Assembly (NCBI GenBank): GCA_035604595.1
Contig: DATNIE010000032.1
Coordinates: 1 to 64,000 of the forward strand
Reading direction: 5' to 3'
DNA: 64,000 nucleotides
Source of the DNA: CAIKZZ01 sp035604595
GTDB lineage: Bacteria > Pseudomonadota > Gammaproteobacteria > Steroidobacterales > Steroidobacteraceae
Notes under the pieces: model-generated
What the model saw: the letters and a program-made list of their open reading frames with translations, nothing else
Database searches by the model: none
What the model was told of the DNA's origin: nothing
In this document: piece after piece, positions 1-8,477 of the stretch
Numbering within the stretch: the stretch's first letter is position 1
Layout of the letters: each line of letters starts with the position of its first letter
Translations under genes and position numbers: made by a program

Positions 1-674
1 TCGAGGCGCCGCGCGAGACGGATGGCGCCCGCGGCAGTCATCTGGCCGTGCGTGCCGAACAGCAGATCCGCCTTGCTGCCCACCGCCTCGCGGAGCTGGC
101 GGCAGAAGCGCTCACACAGCTCGAGCGCCGCGAGCGACAGCTGCCGGCCGTCGAACGCCGAGTACGGACCCGCGGGATCGAACTTGATCGCCGTGAATCC
201 CTGTTTGATGTACTCGACGGCGCGCTCAGCTGACAGGTCGGGGTCCTGGTAGACGTCCGTCTTGTCGCCCGGCCGCGCATAGATGTAGGTATATGAGCGC
301 AGGCGCTCGTGCACGCGCCCGCCGAGCAGATTGTAGACCGGCTGGCCGGCCGCCTTGCCGATGATGTCCCAGCAAGCCATCTCGAGCGCGCTCAGAACTG
401 CCATCAGCGTCAGATCCGGGTGCTGCGTGAATCCCGCCGAGTACACGCGCCGCCACATGTGCTCAATGCGGTGCGGGTCCTCGCCCTGCATGTACCGCTG
501 GAACACATCCTCGATCATCCTGGCGACGAGGTGCGGCTCGAATGGCACGCAATAGGCCTCGCCGATGCCGGTGACGTTGCCGTCCGTCGTGAGCTTGACG
601 AATACGAAGTAACGGCCGCCGTAGTGCGGCGGCGGATTGCCGACGACGAAGGTCTTGATGTCCTGCAGCTTCAT
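1..674 (-). CDS. Enolase-superfamily (mandelate racemase/sugar-acid dehydratase-like) enzyme, C-terminus cut by window edge
   Basis: The first 224 residues are visible; the gene runs off the left edge. Residues 1-125 match the capping N-terminal domain of the mandelate racemase/muconate lactonizing group (KLTTDGNVTGIGEAY at 28-41, then ALEMACWDIIGKAAGQPVYNL at about 96-116). The barrel begins near 150, with AIKFDP (K164) where the second-strand catalytic lysine is expected. The third-strand segment reads FGTHGQ and lacks the Asp that is often the first metal ligand; the remaining ligands lie outside the window. The start is ATG at 674. The stop of the aldehyde dehydrogenase lies only 12 bases upstream, so the two are probably cotranscribed, which fits oxidation of an aldehyde linked to a hydroxy-acid dehydration or epimerisation step. 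Family is clear; substrate unknown. Confidence 0.85.
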   Translation of the reverse strand, partial: MKLQDIKTFVVGNPPPHYGGRYFVFVKLTTDGNVTGIGEAYCVPFEPHLVARMIEDVFQRYMQGEDPHRIEHMWRRVYSAGFTQHPDLTLMAVLSALEMACWDIIGKAAGQPVYNLLGGRVHERLRSYTYIYARPGDKTDVYQDPDLSAERAVEYIKQGFTAIKFDPAGPYSAFDGRQLSLAALELCERFCRQLREAVGSKADLLFGTHGQMTAAGAIRLARRL

Positions 675-686
675 CGGCAAGCCCGG

Positions 687-2120
687 TCAGGCGGCGTAGA
701 ACCCGTTGATCGACTTGGTCTCCAGGTACTCGAGCAGACCGTGCTTGCCCCACTCGCGGCCGTTGCCAGACTGCTTGAACCCGCCGAACGGCGACACGTA
801 ATCCTGGCCAGCGCCATTGAGGTGCACGCTGCCCGCGCGCAGTTGGCGCGCGACCGCGCGCGCTTTCGCGAGGTCCGCAGTCTGGACGTAGGCGGCGAGC
901 CCGTACGGCGTGTCGTTGGCGATCTCGATCGCCTCCTCGAGCGTCCTGAAGCGCAGCATGCACAGCACCGGGCCGAAGATCTCCTCGCGCGCGATCGTCA
1001 TCTGGTTGTTGACGTCGGCGAACACGGTCGGCCGCACGTAGTAGCCCGTCTCGAATCCCGGTGGCTTGCCCGGGCCGCCGACCAGGACGCGCGCGCCCTC
1101 TGCAATCCCGATGTCGATCAGCCGCTCGATCCGGTCGAACTGCAGCTTCGACACGACCGGTCCCAGGTGATTGCCGGGCTGCGTGGGATCGCCTACCTTG
1201 ACGGCACCCGCCACGTTCTCGGCGATCGCGACGGCACGGTCGTACACCGAATCCTCGACCAGCATGCGGGTCGGCGCGTTGCACGACTGGCCGGAGTTGT
1301 TGAAGCAGTGCAGTACCCCGCGCTTCACGGCCGCCTCGAGATCCGCGTCCGCGAACACGATATTGGCCGACTTGCCGCCGAGCTCCTGGGCCACGCGCTT
1401 GACGGTGTCAGCCGCCGCCTTGGCCACACTGATGCCGGCGCGCGTCGAACCGGTGAATGACACCATGTCGACGTCGGGGTGGGCGCTGAGCGCGGCGCCA
1501 ACCGTGGGCCCCGTGCCGTGCACCATGTTGAACACGCCGGGCGGAAAACCCACCTCGTCGACGAACTCCGCGAACAGCTGCGCCGACAGCGGGCTCTGCT
1601 CGCTCGGCTTCAGAACGACGGTGCAGCCAGCGACGAGCGCCGGCGCGATCTTGGCCGCCAGCTGGTTGATCGGCCAGTTCCAGGGCGTGATCAGGGCGCA
1701 CACGCCGACCGGCTCGCGCACGACGTTCGCCGAGCGTCCGCTTTTCTGCTCCCAGTCGAGCTCGCGCGCCGCCGCCACGGTCGTCTCGATGTGCCCGGGC
1801 CCGCAGGCCGCCTGGGAACGCGACGACAGGTCGTGCGGCGCGCCCATCTCGGTCGTGATCGCGGCGACCATCTCCTCGTAGCGGCGCTCGAACACCGTCT
1901 TCAGACGACCCAGCAGCGCGCTGCGGGTGTCGAGCGTCGTCGCCGCATACGCCGGGAACGCGGCCCGCGCGGCCTTGACCGCGCGATCGACGTCAGTCGC
2001 CGATCCCATCGAGAGCTCGGCGACGGTCTGTTCCGTGGCCGGATTGATGACCGCAAACGGCGGGGAATCGACCGCCGATGGCACAAAGCGCCCGGCGATG
2101 TAGTGCTGAAGACGTTTCAC
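687..2120 (-). CDS. NAD(P)-dependent aldehyde dehydrogenase
   Basis: A 477-residue member of the aldehyde dehydrogenase superfamily, normal in length. Visible active-site features are TPWNWP (N148), the cofactor lysine in VVLKPSEQSP (K171), the general base E246 in QELGGKS and the nucleophile C280 in NNSGQSCN. The conserved EEIFGPV block and the C-terminal PFGGFKQSGNG block are both intact. The NNSGQSCNAPTRM environment resembles a broad group of bacterial aldehyde dehydrogenases rather than the PuuC/KauB type of the two other copies in this window. It lies just upstream of the enolase-superfamily gene (12-base gap) and 239 bases downstream of the MFS gene, so a small catabolic operon is likely. 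The aldehyde substrate cannot be named. Confidence 0.93.
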   Translation of the reverse strand: MKRLQHYIAGRFVPSAVDSPPFAVINPATEQTVAELSMGSATDVDRAVKAARAAFPAYAATTLDTRSALLGRLKTVFERRYEEMVAAITTEMGAPHDLSSRSQAACGPGHIETTVAAARELDWEQKSGRSANVVREPVGVCALITPWNWPINQLAAKIAPALVAGCTVVLKPSEQSPLSAQLFAEFVDEVGFPPGVFNMVHGTGPTVGAALSAHPDVDMVSFTGSTRAGISVAKAAADTVKRVAQELGGKSANIVFADADLEAAVKRGVLHCFNNSGQSCNAPTRMLVEDSVYDRAVAIAENVAGAVKVGDPTQPGNHLGPVVSKLQFDRIERLIDIGIAEGARVLVGGPGKPPGFETGYYVRPTVFADVNNQMTIAREEIFGPVLCMLRFRTLEEAIEIANDTPYGLAAYVQTADLAKARAVARQLRAGSVHLNGAGQDYVSPFGGFKQSGNGREWGKHGLLEYLETKSINGFYAA

Positions 2121-2359
2121 GGCGGATTTACCTCCTGACTTCGTGAATCACGGATGGCCATGTCGACGATTACTGCACCACTCAAGCCCGGTGGCAGCCC
2201 GAGGCGGCGCACGGCGATGCCTCGTCCCGGCGACGAGTCGCGCCCGATACCGCACCGCTGCCGCACCGGTGCGAGCCGCCACCGGCCCGGGACGGTGAGC
2301 CCGACCGCCTGCCACCAGCACCGCGCAGCGTGTCCGCGTGGAATGCGCAATTTAGCAGA

Positions 2360-3670
2360 TCAGACCCGGATCCCCGTCGCGCGCTCCTGGTCCGCGATCA
2401 GCCCGCGCGCGGACCAGAAGTAATGAAAGGTGGCCCAGAATCCCGTCGGCACGAGGCACAGCAGTGCGAGCCGCAGCGAGGCGCCGTTCGCCACGTGGTT
2501 CGGCGCAAACCAGTCGCTTAGGAATCCGACCACCTGCGGCGCGATGATCAAGTTGCCCACGTTCGCGATAAACAGCGTCGCCGCACAGAACTGCGCCCGC
2601 ATCCGCGGTTCCGCGAGGTTCAGCAGCAGCCCGAAGCACGGGCCGATGTAGAAATAGATGGAGGGAATGAACACCCAGAACAGCGCAGTCGCGAGGCTCA
2701 GCGAGTGCGTCGAGTAGATGACGAACGAGACCCCGGTCGCGATGCCAATCCCGGTGCCCATCAGCCACACGATCCGTCGTGGATCGGCCATCCAGGGACG
2801 CGCGAGCAGCCAGCCGGTCAATAGTGTCGCGCCGACACCGCAGACCAGATGGATCGGGCCCGTGATCGCGCCCGCCTCTCCAGGGGACAGCCCATAGTTG
2901 CGCGCCAGAAAGGCCGGCGTCCACCACATGAGTCCCCAGCCCCACAGCGCGGTCAGGGCGCTTGCGATCATCACGTGCACGGCCGAGCGCTGGCTCCACA
3001 GGTACCGCATCGTGTCCAGGAACGACGGCTTAGTGCCGAGCGAACGGGCGTCCTGCTGGCCACGGCGCGGCTCCCTGACGGTAAAAAAGATCAGTAGGCC
3101 GAACGCCACGCCCGGGACCCCGAGCCACAGGAACGCCGCGCGCCAGCCGTGGTGATCGGCAATCGCGCCGGCGATGTCGGAGGCGAGCCAGGCACCGATC
3201 GGAGCGCCGAGCGAGAAGACCGTCAGCGCCATCGGGCGGCGCAGCGCCGGAAAATAGTCGGAGATGATCGAGTTCGCGCCCGGCGTACCGCCCGCCTCCC
3301 CGACCCCGACGCCGATGCGCGACAGCAGCAGCTGCCAGTAATTGCGCGACAGCCCGCAGAACAGCGTCATCACCGACCACGCAATCAGCGAGGCGACGAT
3401 GATGTTGCGCCGGTTGGCGCGGTCAATCAGCCAGGAGATCGGAAAGCCGAGCACCACGTAAAAGAGCGCGAGCGAGATGCCCGTGAGCCAGGCGATGCCC
3501 GAATCGCTCAGCTGCAGTTCGAGACGGATCGGCTCGAGCACCTGCGAGATCATGTAGCGGTCGGTGATGCTGAGCGTGTACACGACGCACATCAGGATCA
3601 GGACGTACCAGCGTGCGACGGCCGACGTCGGGTTCGTCGTGTCCTCGAGTGCCAGCGCCTGCTCCATCAT
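2360..3670 (-). CDS. Spinster-type MFS transporter
   Basis: A 436-residue inner-membrane carrier with about 12 hydrophobic segments. The N-terminal YTLSITDRYMISQVLEP and the loop motif GVGEAGGTPGANSIISDYFP (about 122-141) are characteristic of the spinster-like MFS group common in Proteobacteria that degrade organic acids and sterol-like compounds. MFS signature A is seen as SWLIDRANRRNI after the second helix. Two ATG codons sit in tandem at 3670 and 3667; a GAGG lies at better spacing for the second. It probably imports or exports the compound handled by the adjacent aldehyde dehydrogenase and enolase-superfamily enzyme. The substrate is inferred from context only. Confidence 0.88.
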   Translation of the reverse strand: MMEQALALEDTTNPTSAVARWYVLILMCVVYTLSITDRYMISQVLEPIRLELQLSDSGIAWLTGISLALFYVVLGFPISWLIDRANRRNIIVASLIAWSVMTLFCGLSRNYWQLLLSRIGVGVGEAGGTPGANSIISDYFPALRRPMALTVFSLGAPIGAWLASDIAGAIADHHGWRAAFLWLGVPGVAFGLLIFFTVREPRRGQQDARSLGTKPSFLDTMRYLWSQRSAVHVMIASALTALWGWGLMWWTPAFLARNYGLSPGEAGAITGPIHLVCGVGATLLTGWLLARPWMADPRRIVWLMGTGIGIATGVSFVIYSTHSLSLATALFWVFIPSIYFYIGPCFGLLLNLAEPRMRAQFCAATLFIANVGNLIIAPQVVGFLSDWFAPNHVANGASLRLALLCLVPTGFWATFHYFWSARGLIADQERATGIRV

Positions 3671-3997
3671 GCCCTCGTGTTCCGGGTGTCCATCAGCGAG
3701 GCACGCGCCATCGCATCGGCCAAACGTCTGGGTGTGGCGCGCCTTTCGCGGACGGCCACGTGTTGTACGGATTTCCGGCCTCGGGTGCTAGCCGGCTGCT
3801 CCAGCCGTTGGGCCGGTCGACCCGAGCCGGGGTGCGGCCGTGCCAAGAATCCTTTCCTGTGCAGCAATTTTTTTGACTTGTTCCCGGGTTTGGAATGTCG
3901 CTAGCCTCGCGCACGACCGCTCGCGGTGCGCGCCCCGGCGGCCTCATGGTACTGGTTTTGGACGGCCTCACTCCTCTTTTAACATTGCGGTGGCGCT
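3671..3997. other. Divergent intergenic region without a gene
   Basis: 327 bases between the divergently read MFS carrier and the oxidoreductase at 3998. The longest open frames are arginine-rich and look spurious. A lower-GC patch near 3865-3900 has an isolated TTGACT hexamer at 3873-3878, but no good -10 box lies at the right distance. No inverted repeat long enough to call an operator was seen. Confidence 0.5.
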
Positions 3998-4987
3998 GTG
4001 AGTAACACCCGGATTGGTTTCATCGGCCTCGGCAATGTCGGCAGCAAACTCGCGGGTAATTTGCTGCGCCACGGCATCGACCTGACGGTGCGGGACCTCA
4101 ATGCCCAGGTGATGGCGGAATTCCTTGCCCTCGGCGCCAAGACCGCCGCCTCGCCCAAGGAGATGGCCGAGCACGTCGACATCTTGATTACCTGCCTGCC
4201 CTCGCCGGCGGCATCGGCGGATGTGATGGAGCGGGCGGACGGCGTCCTGGCCGGCCTCACGGCGGGCAAGATCTGGCTCGAGATGAGCACGACCGACCAT
4301 ACCGAGGTCGAGCGCCTCGCCGCCAAGGTCGAGGCGCAGGGAGCGACCGCGATGGACTGCCCGGTGTCGGGCGGTTGCCACCGGGCGGCGACCGGCAACA
4401 TCGCCATCTTTGCGGGCGGGACCCGGGAAGCGTTCGAGCGCGTCCTGCCGACGCTGTCGATCCTGGGCCGGGAGATCCTGCATACGGGCCCGCTCGGATC
4501 GGCATCAATGCTCAAGGTCCTGACCAACTACCTGTGCACGGTGCATCTTGCGGCCCTCGCCGAGGCGCTGACGGTGGCCAAGGTCATCGGCCTCGACATG
4601 AACATGGCCTACGAGGGGATCCGGATGTCGTCCGGCAACTCCTTCGTCCACGAAACGGAATCCCAGGTCATCCTGAACGGCAGTCGGGACATCAACTTCA
4701 CGATGGACCTCGTCATCAAGGATGTCGGGCTGTTCGACGCGCTCGCGAGGCAGCATCACGTGCCGCTGGAGCTCTCGCCGCTGGTGCTGAACATATTCAA
4801 GGACGGCCAGCGCCGCTACGGCCCGCGCGAGTTCTCCGACAACATCATCCGGCGCCTGGAGGAGCCGTGCGGCGTCAAGGTCCTCGGCCAGGGCTTTCCG
4901 GCGCAGATCGTCGACGACCAGCCCAAGGTGCCCGGATATGAGGTCGTGCCGAGGGGTCGCACACGCAATGCCGGCGGCGCAACCTAG
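3998..4987 (+). CDS. NAD(P)-dependent beta-hydroxyacid dehydrogenase-like oxidoreductase
   Basis: A 329-residue member of the 3-hydroxyisobutyrate/6-phosphogluconate dehydrogenase family. It begins with a GTG codon and immediately the Rossmann motif GFIGLGNVG (7-15). The substrate-binding DCPVSGG lies at 120-126 and the conserved catalytic lysine is K173 in MLKVLTNYL. Members of this family oxidise beta-hydroxyacids such as 3-hydroxyisobutyrate, tartronate semialdehyde or related compounds. The protein is about 30 residues longer than the family norm, with a short C-terminal extension from about 295. It stands alone: divergent from the MFS gene and convergent with the LysR gene, with a candidate bidirectional terminator in between. 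The specific substrate is not deducible. Confidence 0.9.
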   Translation: MSNTRIGFIGLGNVGSKLAGNLLRHGIDLTVRDLNAQVMAEFLALGAKTAASPKEMAEHVDILITCLPSPAASADVMERADGVLAGLTAGKIWLEMSTTDHTEVERLAAKVEAQGATAMDCPVSGGCHRAATGNIAIFAGGTREAFERVLPTLSILGREILHTGPLGSASMLKVLTNYLCTVHLAALAEALTVAKVIGLDMNMAYEGIRMSSGNSFVHETESQVILNGSRDINFTMDLVIKDVGLFDALARQHHVPLELSPLVLNIFKDGQRRYGPREFSDNIIRRLEEPCGVKVLGQGFPAQIVDDQPKVPGYEVVPRGRTRNAGGAT

Positions 4988-4988
4988 C

Positions 4989-5015
4989 GGCGCGACACGG
5001 TTCGCGTGCCGCGCC
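4989..5015. terminator. Hairpin between convergent genes
   Basis: GGCGCG-A-CACG pairs with CGTG-C-CGCGCC around the 5-base loop GTTCG: ten base pairs with one A/C mismatch. It lies between the stop of the oxidoreductase (4987) and the stop of the LysR gene (5023), where a bidirectional terminator is expected. There is no T tract, so intrinsic termination is uncertain. Confidence 0.4.
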
Positions 5016-5022
5016 GGCGGTC

Positions 5023-5934
5023 TCAGGACTGAACGCGCTTGCGATTGTCTAAGATGTAGTCCATGAACGCCCGCACGCGCGGGTTGTCGCGCTTTTCCTG
5101 GCGGCAAATGAGGCCCCAGCCACCGGGGCACCGCAGCCGGTGGGCGACGGGCTCCACGAGCCGGCCCGACCGCAGGTCGTCATCGACGAACGGGCCGTTG
5201 ACCAGCGCGACGGCTCGCCCCTCGAGGGCGATCTCGAGCGCGACCGCGAGCGTATCGACAACGATGCGTGGCCGAGCCGTGTACTCGACCTCGGCCGACT
5301 CGAACCAGATGTCCCAGTTGCGGGCTTCGCTGTAGATCGACACGAGTGGCAGCGCGAGCAGGTCACGCGGCGCCGGCGAATTCCCGAGTTGCGCGCGCAG
5401 CACCGAACTGCACACCGGGAACAGCGCGTAATCGAACAGCGGCAACCAGCAAAATCCCTGATCCGGCGGATTCTCGCAGTACACGAGGCCGACATCGGCG
5501 AGCGACTCGTCGAATTCCCATTCGAAGGAGCACGTGCTCAAGAGCACGTTGACCTCGGGATTGGCGGCGATGAAGCCGGGGATGCGCCTCGCGAGCCAGC
5601 GGACCGATGCAGTCACGTACGTCTGCACGCGCAGTGGTTGCTCGGACCGGGCTCGCCTGACGGTCTCGGCACCTGCAATCAGCGTCTCGAGCGCTTGGCG
5701 GACGAACGGGTACAGCAGCTCGCCCTCCGGCGTCGGCACGATCCTGCGGCCCTCGCGCGAAAAGAGCGCCACCCCCAGGTCGCCCTCGAGGAGCTGGATC
5801 TGGTGGCTGATGGCCGGGTGCGTCAGGCACAGCTCGTCGGCGGCTTCCCGTACGCTCTGCCGGCGGGTGGTGGCCTCAAAACCCTTGAGGGCGTTGAGCG
5901 GCGGGAGCTTGCGCAGGTCGATTCTGGCGATCAC
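5023..5934 (-). CDS. LysR-family transcriptional regulator (GcvA-like)
   Basis: A 303-residue regulator. The N-terminal winged helix-turn-helix is clear: LPPLNALKGFEATTRRQS, then VREAADELCLTHPAISHQI and LEGDLGVALFSREGRRI. A LysR substrate-binding domain fills the rest. The PPLNALKGFE opening is typical of the GcvA branch. The frame stays open upstream to 6027, but the first 31 residues of that longer form are Arg/Pro-rich and unlike the family. The GTG at 5934 is preceded by AAGGTG at good spacing, so I chose it. It is divergent from the GMC oxidoreductase (258-base gap) and may control that gene. Effector unknown. Confidence 0.9.
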   Translation of the reverse strand: MIARIDLRKLPPLNALKGFEATTRRQSVREAADELCLTHPAISHQIQLLEGDLGVALFSREGRRIVPTPEGELLYPFVRQALETLIAGAETVRRARSEQPLRVQTYVTASVRWLARRIPGFIAANPEVNVLLSTCSFEWEFDESLADVGLVYCENPPDQGFCWLPLFDYALFPVCSSVLRAQLGNSPAPRDLLALPLVSIYSEARNWDIWFESAEVEYTARPRIVVDTLAVALEIALEGRAVALVNGPFVDDDLRSGRLVEPVAHRLRCPGGWGLICRQEKRDNPRVRAFMDYILDNRKRVQS

Positions 5935-6192
5935 GGGGCACCTTGCAGCCGGCGCGGCTGGGAATGCGGGTCGCGTCGGCGACCGAGCGCGGCGCGCGGT
6001 CAGTGAGCCTAGCAGGCCCGCCGTCAATTGCCAGCGCGCGCCGCCCCCGTCGCCCTATGCAGACTTCCCGGAAACCCGGACACTTCGCAGATCCGGAGCG
6101 CACCGCGGCGCACGGCCCGGCGGCGTGAGTGCCGCGGCCGTAGCGATGGTGGCGCCGGCCGCTGCGATCGGCGTCCCTGAAACACGCAAGCC

Positions 6193-7806
6193 ATGACTGA
6201 GTTTGATTACATCGTGGTCGGTGCAGGGTCGGCGGGCTGCGTGCTGGCGAATCGACTGTCGGCCAGCGGCAGCCATCGCGTGCTGCTCATCGAGGCCGGC
6301 GGCTCGGACCGGAGTCCCTGGATCCAGGTGCCGATCGGCTATGGCAAGACGTTCATGGACCACCGGTTCAACTGGATGTACACGGCCGAGCCCGACCCGG
6401 AGCTTAACAACCGCGCCGCCTACTGGCCGCGCGGCAAGGTACTCGGCGGCTCGAGCGCCATCAATGCCATGGTGCACGTCCGCGGCCATCGGGGGGACTT
6501 CGACGATTGGGCCGCTGCCGGCAATCCGGGCTGGTCGTGGGCGGACGTGCTGCCGTACTTTCGCAGGTCCGAGGACCATCAGTGGGGCGCCTCGGAGTAC
6601 CACGGTGCCGGCGGGCCGCTGCACGTGAGCGATATATCCTCCAAGGTGCATCCGTTGTGCCACACCTTCATCGCCACCTGCGAGGGCCTCGGAATTCCGG
6701 GTAATCGCGACTTCAACGGCGCCGAGCTCGAGGGCGCCGGAATCTGGCAGATGAACATCTGCCGGGGCATCCGGGTGTCGTCGGCCAGCGCCTACCTGCG
6801 GCCGGTACGGAGCCGTCCGAATCTCGAGGTCAGGACGCACGCGCAGGCGACGCGCGTCGTGTTTGACGGGCTGCGCGCCCGCGGCGTCGAATTCCTGCAG
6901 GCGGGCACGCGCCAGCAGGCCAGCGCCCGCCTGGAAGTGGTGCTGTCGGCCGGCGCGGTCAACTCGCCGCAGCTGCTGCAGCTGTCGGGTATCGGGGATG
7001 GCGCGCTGCTCAGCCGGCTCGGCATCCCGCTGATCCGCCACGCCCCGGCGGTCGGCCAGGGCCTGCAGGATCACATCGCCGTGTCCTATTACTACAGGTC
7101 GCGCGTGGCGACGCTGAACAACGAGCTCTACCCGCTCACCGGCAAGATCCGCGCGGCGCTGCGCTATGCGTTCGGCAGGCAAGGGCCGCTCGCGATGAGC
7201 GTCAACCAGGCCGGTGCATTTGTCCGCAGCCGCCCCGGGCTCAGCCGCCCCAACCTGCACATCTATTTCAACCCGCTCAGCTACACCACCACGACCGGCC
7301 CCCGCCAGCGGATGACGCATCCGGACCCGTACGCCGCCTTCCTGATCTCCTTCAACACGTGCCGACCGACGAGCCGCGGCAGCATCGCGATCACCGCGCC
7401 CGATCCGTTCGCACCGCCAGCGATTCGCCCCAATTCGCTGTCGACGCACGAGGATCTCGCGGACATCTGCGAGGGCGCGCACTTTCTCCGTCGCCTCGCG
7501 GCGGCGCGGCCGCTCGCGGACGTCGTCGAATCGGAGATCCATCCCGGAGCGGAGTGCCGCTCCGATGATGAGCTGCTCGCGGATTTCCGCGAGCGGGCGG
7601 GGTCGGTCTATCACGCCTCCTGCACCTGCACGATGGGCCCGGATCCCCTCCGGGCAGTCGTCGACCACCGGCTGCGGGTACACGGCACGGCGGGACTGCG
7701 GATCGCGGATACGTCCGTGTTCCCGTCGCTGACCTCGGGCAACACGAATGCGCCGGTGATCATGGTCGCCGAGAAAGCCTGCGATCTGATCCTGGGACCC
7801 GGCTGA
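6193..7806 (+). CDS. GMC-family FAD oxidoreductase (choline dehydrogenase-like)
   Basis: A 537-residue flavoprotein. It has the dinucleotide-binding opening FDYIVVGAGSAGCVLANRL, the GMC signature 1 region around PRGKVLGGSSAINAM, and signature 2 around GAVNSPQLLQLSGIG. The catalytic pair is H474 in SVYHASCTCTMG and N519 in GNTNAP. These enzymes oxidise primary or secondary alcohols at FAD; choline dehydrogenase (BetA) is the best known relative. It lacks a signal peptide, so it is cytoplasmic or peripherally membrane-bound. The HD-domain gene follows about 80 bases downstream on the same strand. In a neighbourhood rich in betaine-type enzymes, a choline-like or hydroxylated quaternary amine substrate is plausible, but this is inference. 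Confidence 0.92.
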   Translation: MTEFDYIVVGAGSAGCVLANRLSASGSHRVLLIEAGGSDRSPWIQVPIGYGKTFMDHRFNWMYTAEPDPELNNRAAYWPRGKVLGGSSAINAMVHVRGHRGDFDDWAAAGNPGWSWADVLPYFRRSEDHQWGASEYHGAGGPLHVSDISSKVHPLCHTFIATCEGLGIPGNRDFNGAELEGAGIWQMNICRGIRVSSASAYLRPVRSRPNLEVRTHAQATRVVFDGLRARGVEFLQAGTRQQASARLEVVLSAGAVNSPQLLQLSGIGDGALLSRLGIPLIRHAPAVGQGLQDHIAVSYYYRSRVATLNNELYPLTGKIRAALRYAFGRQGPLAMSVNQAGAFVRSRPGLSRPNLHIYFNPLSYTTTTGPRQRMTHPDPYAAFLISFNTCRPTSRGSIAITAPDPFAPPAIRPNSLSTHEDLADICEGAHFLRRLAAARPLADVVESEIHPGAECRSDDELLADFRERAGSVYHASCTCTMGPDPLRAVVDHRLRVHGTAGLRIADTSVFPSLTSGNTNAPVIMVAEKACDLILGPG

Positions 7807-7811
7807 CTGCT

Positions 7812-7832
7812 GCCGGGCGCTCGACGCCCGGC
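7812..7832. terminator. Perfect 8-bp stem-loop after the GMC gene
   Basis: GCCGGGCG and CGCCCGGC flank a 5-base loop, starting 6 bases after the GMC stop codon. No T tract follows. It could attenuate read-through into the HD-domain gene or simply stabilise the upstream mRNA end. Confidence 0.35.
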
Positions 7833-7887
7833 GGCGGGGCCCGGCGCAACGCGTAGAATGCGGCGCGGGGCGCAAGAGGGAATCCCG

Positions 7888-8469
7888 ATGGGCGAGATTG
7901 TCAGTTTCCGTCAGATGAAGGACGGCACGCGCGAGGACTATCTGCTGCTCGCGCGCGAAGAGCAGGACTACGTGCGCGCCCTGCCCGACCGGCTGATTGC
8001 CGCGCTCGCCACTCTCGAGCACGCGCTGCAGGGATACCCCGTCAGCCGCTACGAGCACTCGCTGCAGGCAGCGACCCGCGCGTTGCGGGATGGTGCCGAT
8101 GACGAACTCGTGGTGGCAGCGCTGCTCCACGATATTGGCGACGATCTGGCCCCGTGCAATCACGCCGAGGTGGCCGCCGCGGTGCTGCGACCCTACGTCC
8201 GGCCGGAAGTCACCTGGATCGTCGCGCAGCACGGCCTGTTCCAGGCCTACTACTACGCTCACCACTACGGTGGGAACCGCGATGGCCGCGACCGGCTGCG
8301 GGACCACCGGTGGTACGAGGCCTGCGCGGCGTTCTGCGAGCGCTGGGACCAGTCGTCCTTCGATCCCGACTACCCGAGCGAGCCGCTGGCACGCTTCGAG
8401 CCACTGTTGCGCGCGATCTTCAGCCGACCGCCTTACGACGCACGATTCGTCGGGCGCGACGCGACCTGA
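7888..8469 (+). CDS. HD-domain protein with six candidate metal ligands (PhnZ/TmpB-like diiron type)
   Basis: A 193-residue single-domain protein. The start chosen is ATG 7888, which follows a GAGGG and opens with MGEIVSFRQM; an in-frame ATG at 7858 would add ten unlikely residues. Likely metal ligands are H57 (RYEHSLQ), H81-D82 (LLHDIGDD), H92 (CNHAE), H115 (AQHGLFQ) and D154 (RWDQSSFDP). Two extra histidines between the HD pair and the final Asp are the hallmark of dinuclear HD enzymes, including the mixed-valence diiron oxygenases PhnZ, TmpB and MIOX, which cleave C-P or C-C bonds. Small HD proteins of this type are often annotated only as phosphohydrolases. The GMC neighbour supports a role in oxidising a hydroxylated small molecule. 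The reaction is not known. Confidence 0.85.
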   Translation: MGEIVSFRQMKDGTREDYLLLAREEQDYVRALPDRLIAALATLEHALQGYPVSRYEHSLQAATRALRDGADDELVVAALLHDIGDDLAPCNHAEVAAAVLRPYVRPEVTWIVAQHGLFQAYYYAHHYGGNRDGRDRLRDHRWYEACAAFCERWDQSSFDPDYPSEPLARFEPLLRAIFSRPPYDARFVGRDAT

Positions 8470-8477
8470 GCCACGGC

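Noticed and set aside
309..1460. Long open frame of 383 codons on the plus strand
   Set aside because: It lies antisense to the enolase-superfamily and aldehyde dehydrogenase genes, which have clear motifs; the translation is Arg/His-rich and shows no known domain. High GC content makes such antisense frames common.
3667..3867. Short 66-codon frame whose stop overlaps the MFS start
   Set aside because: The overlap suggests coupling, but the peptide is Arg-rich without any recognisable feature and lacks a good ribosome-binding site.
3873..3901. Sigma-70 promoter starting with TTGACT
   Set aside because: No acceptable -10 hexamer at 16-18 bases spacing was found.
6055..8307. 750-codon frame on the minus strand
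   Set aside because: Antisense shadow of the GMC oxidoreductase and HD-domain genes. Composition is Arg/Ala/Gly-rich and no domain is recognisable.
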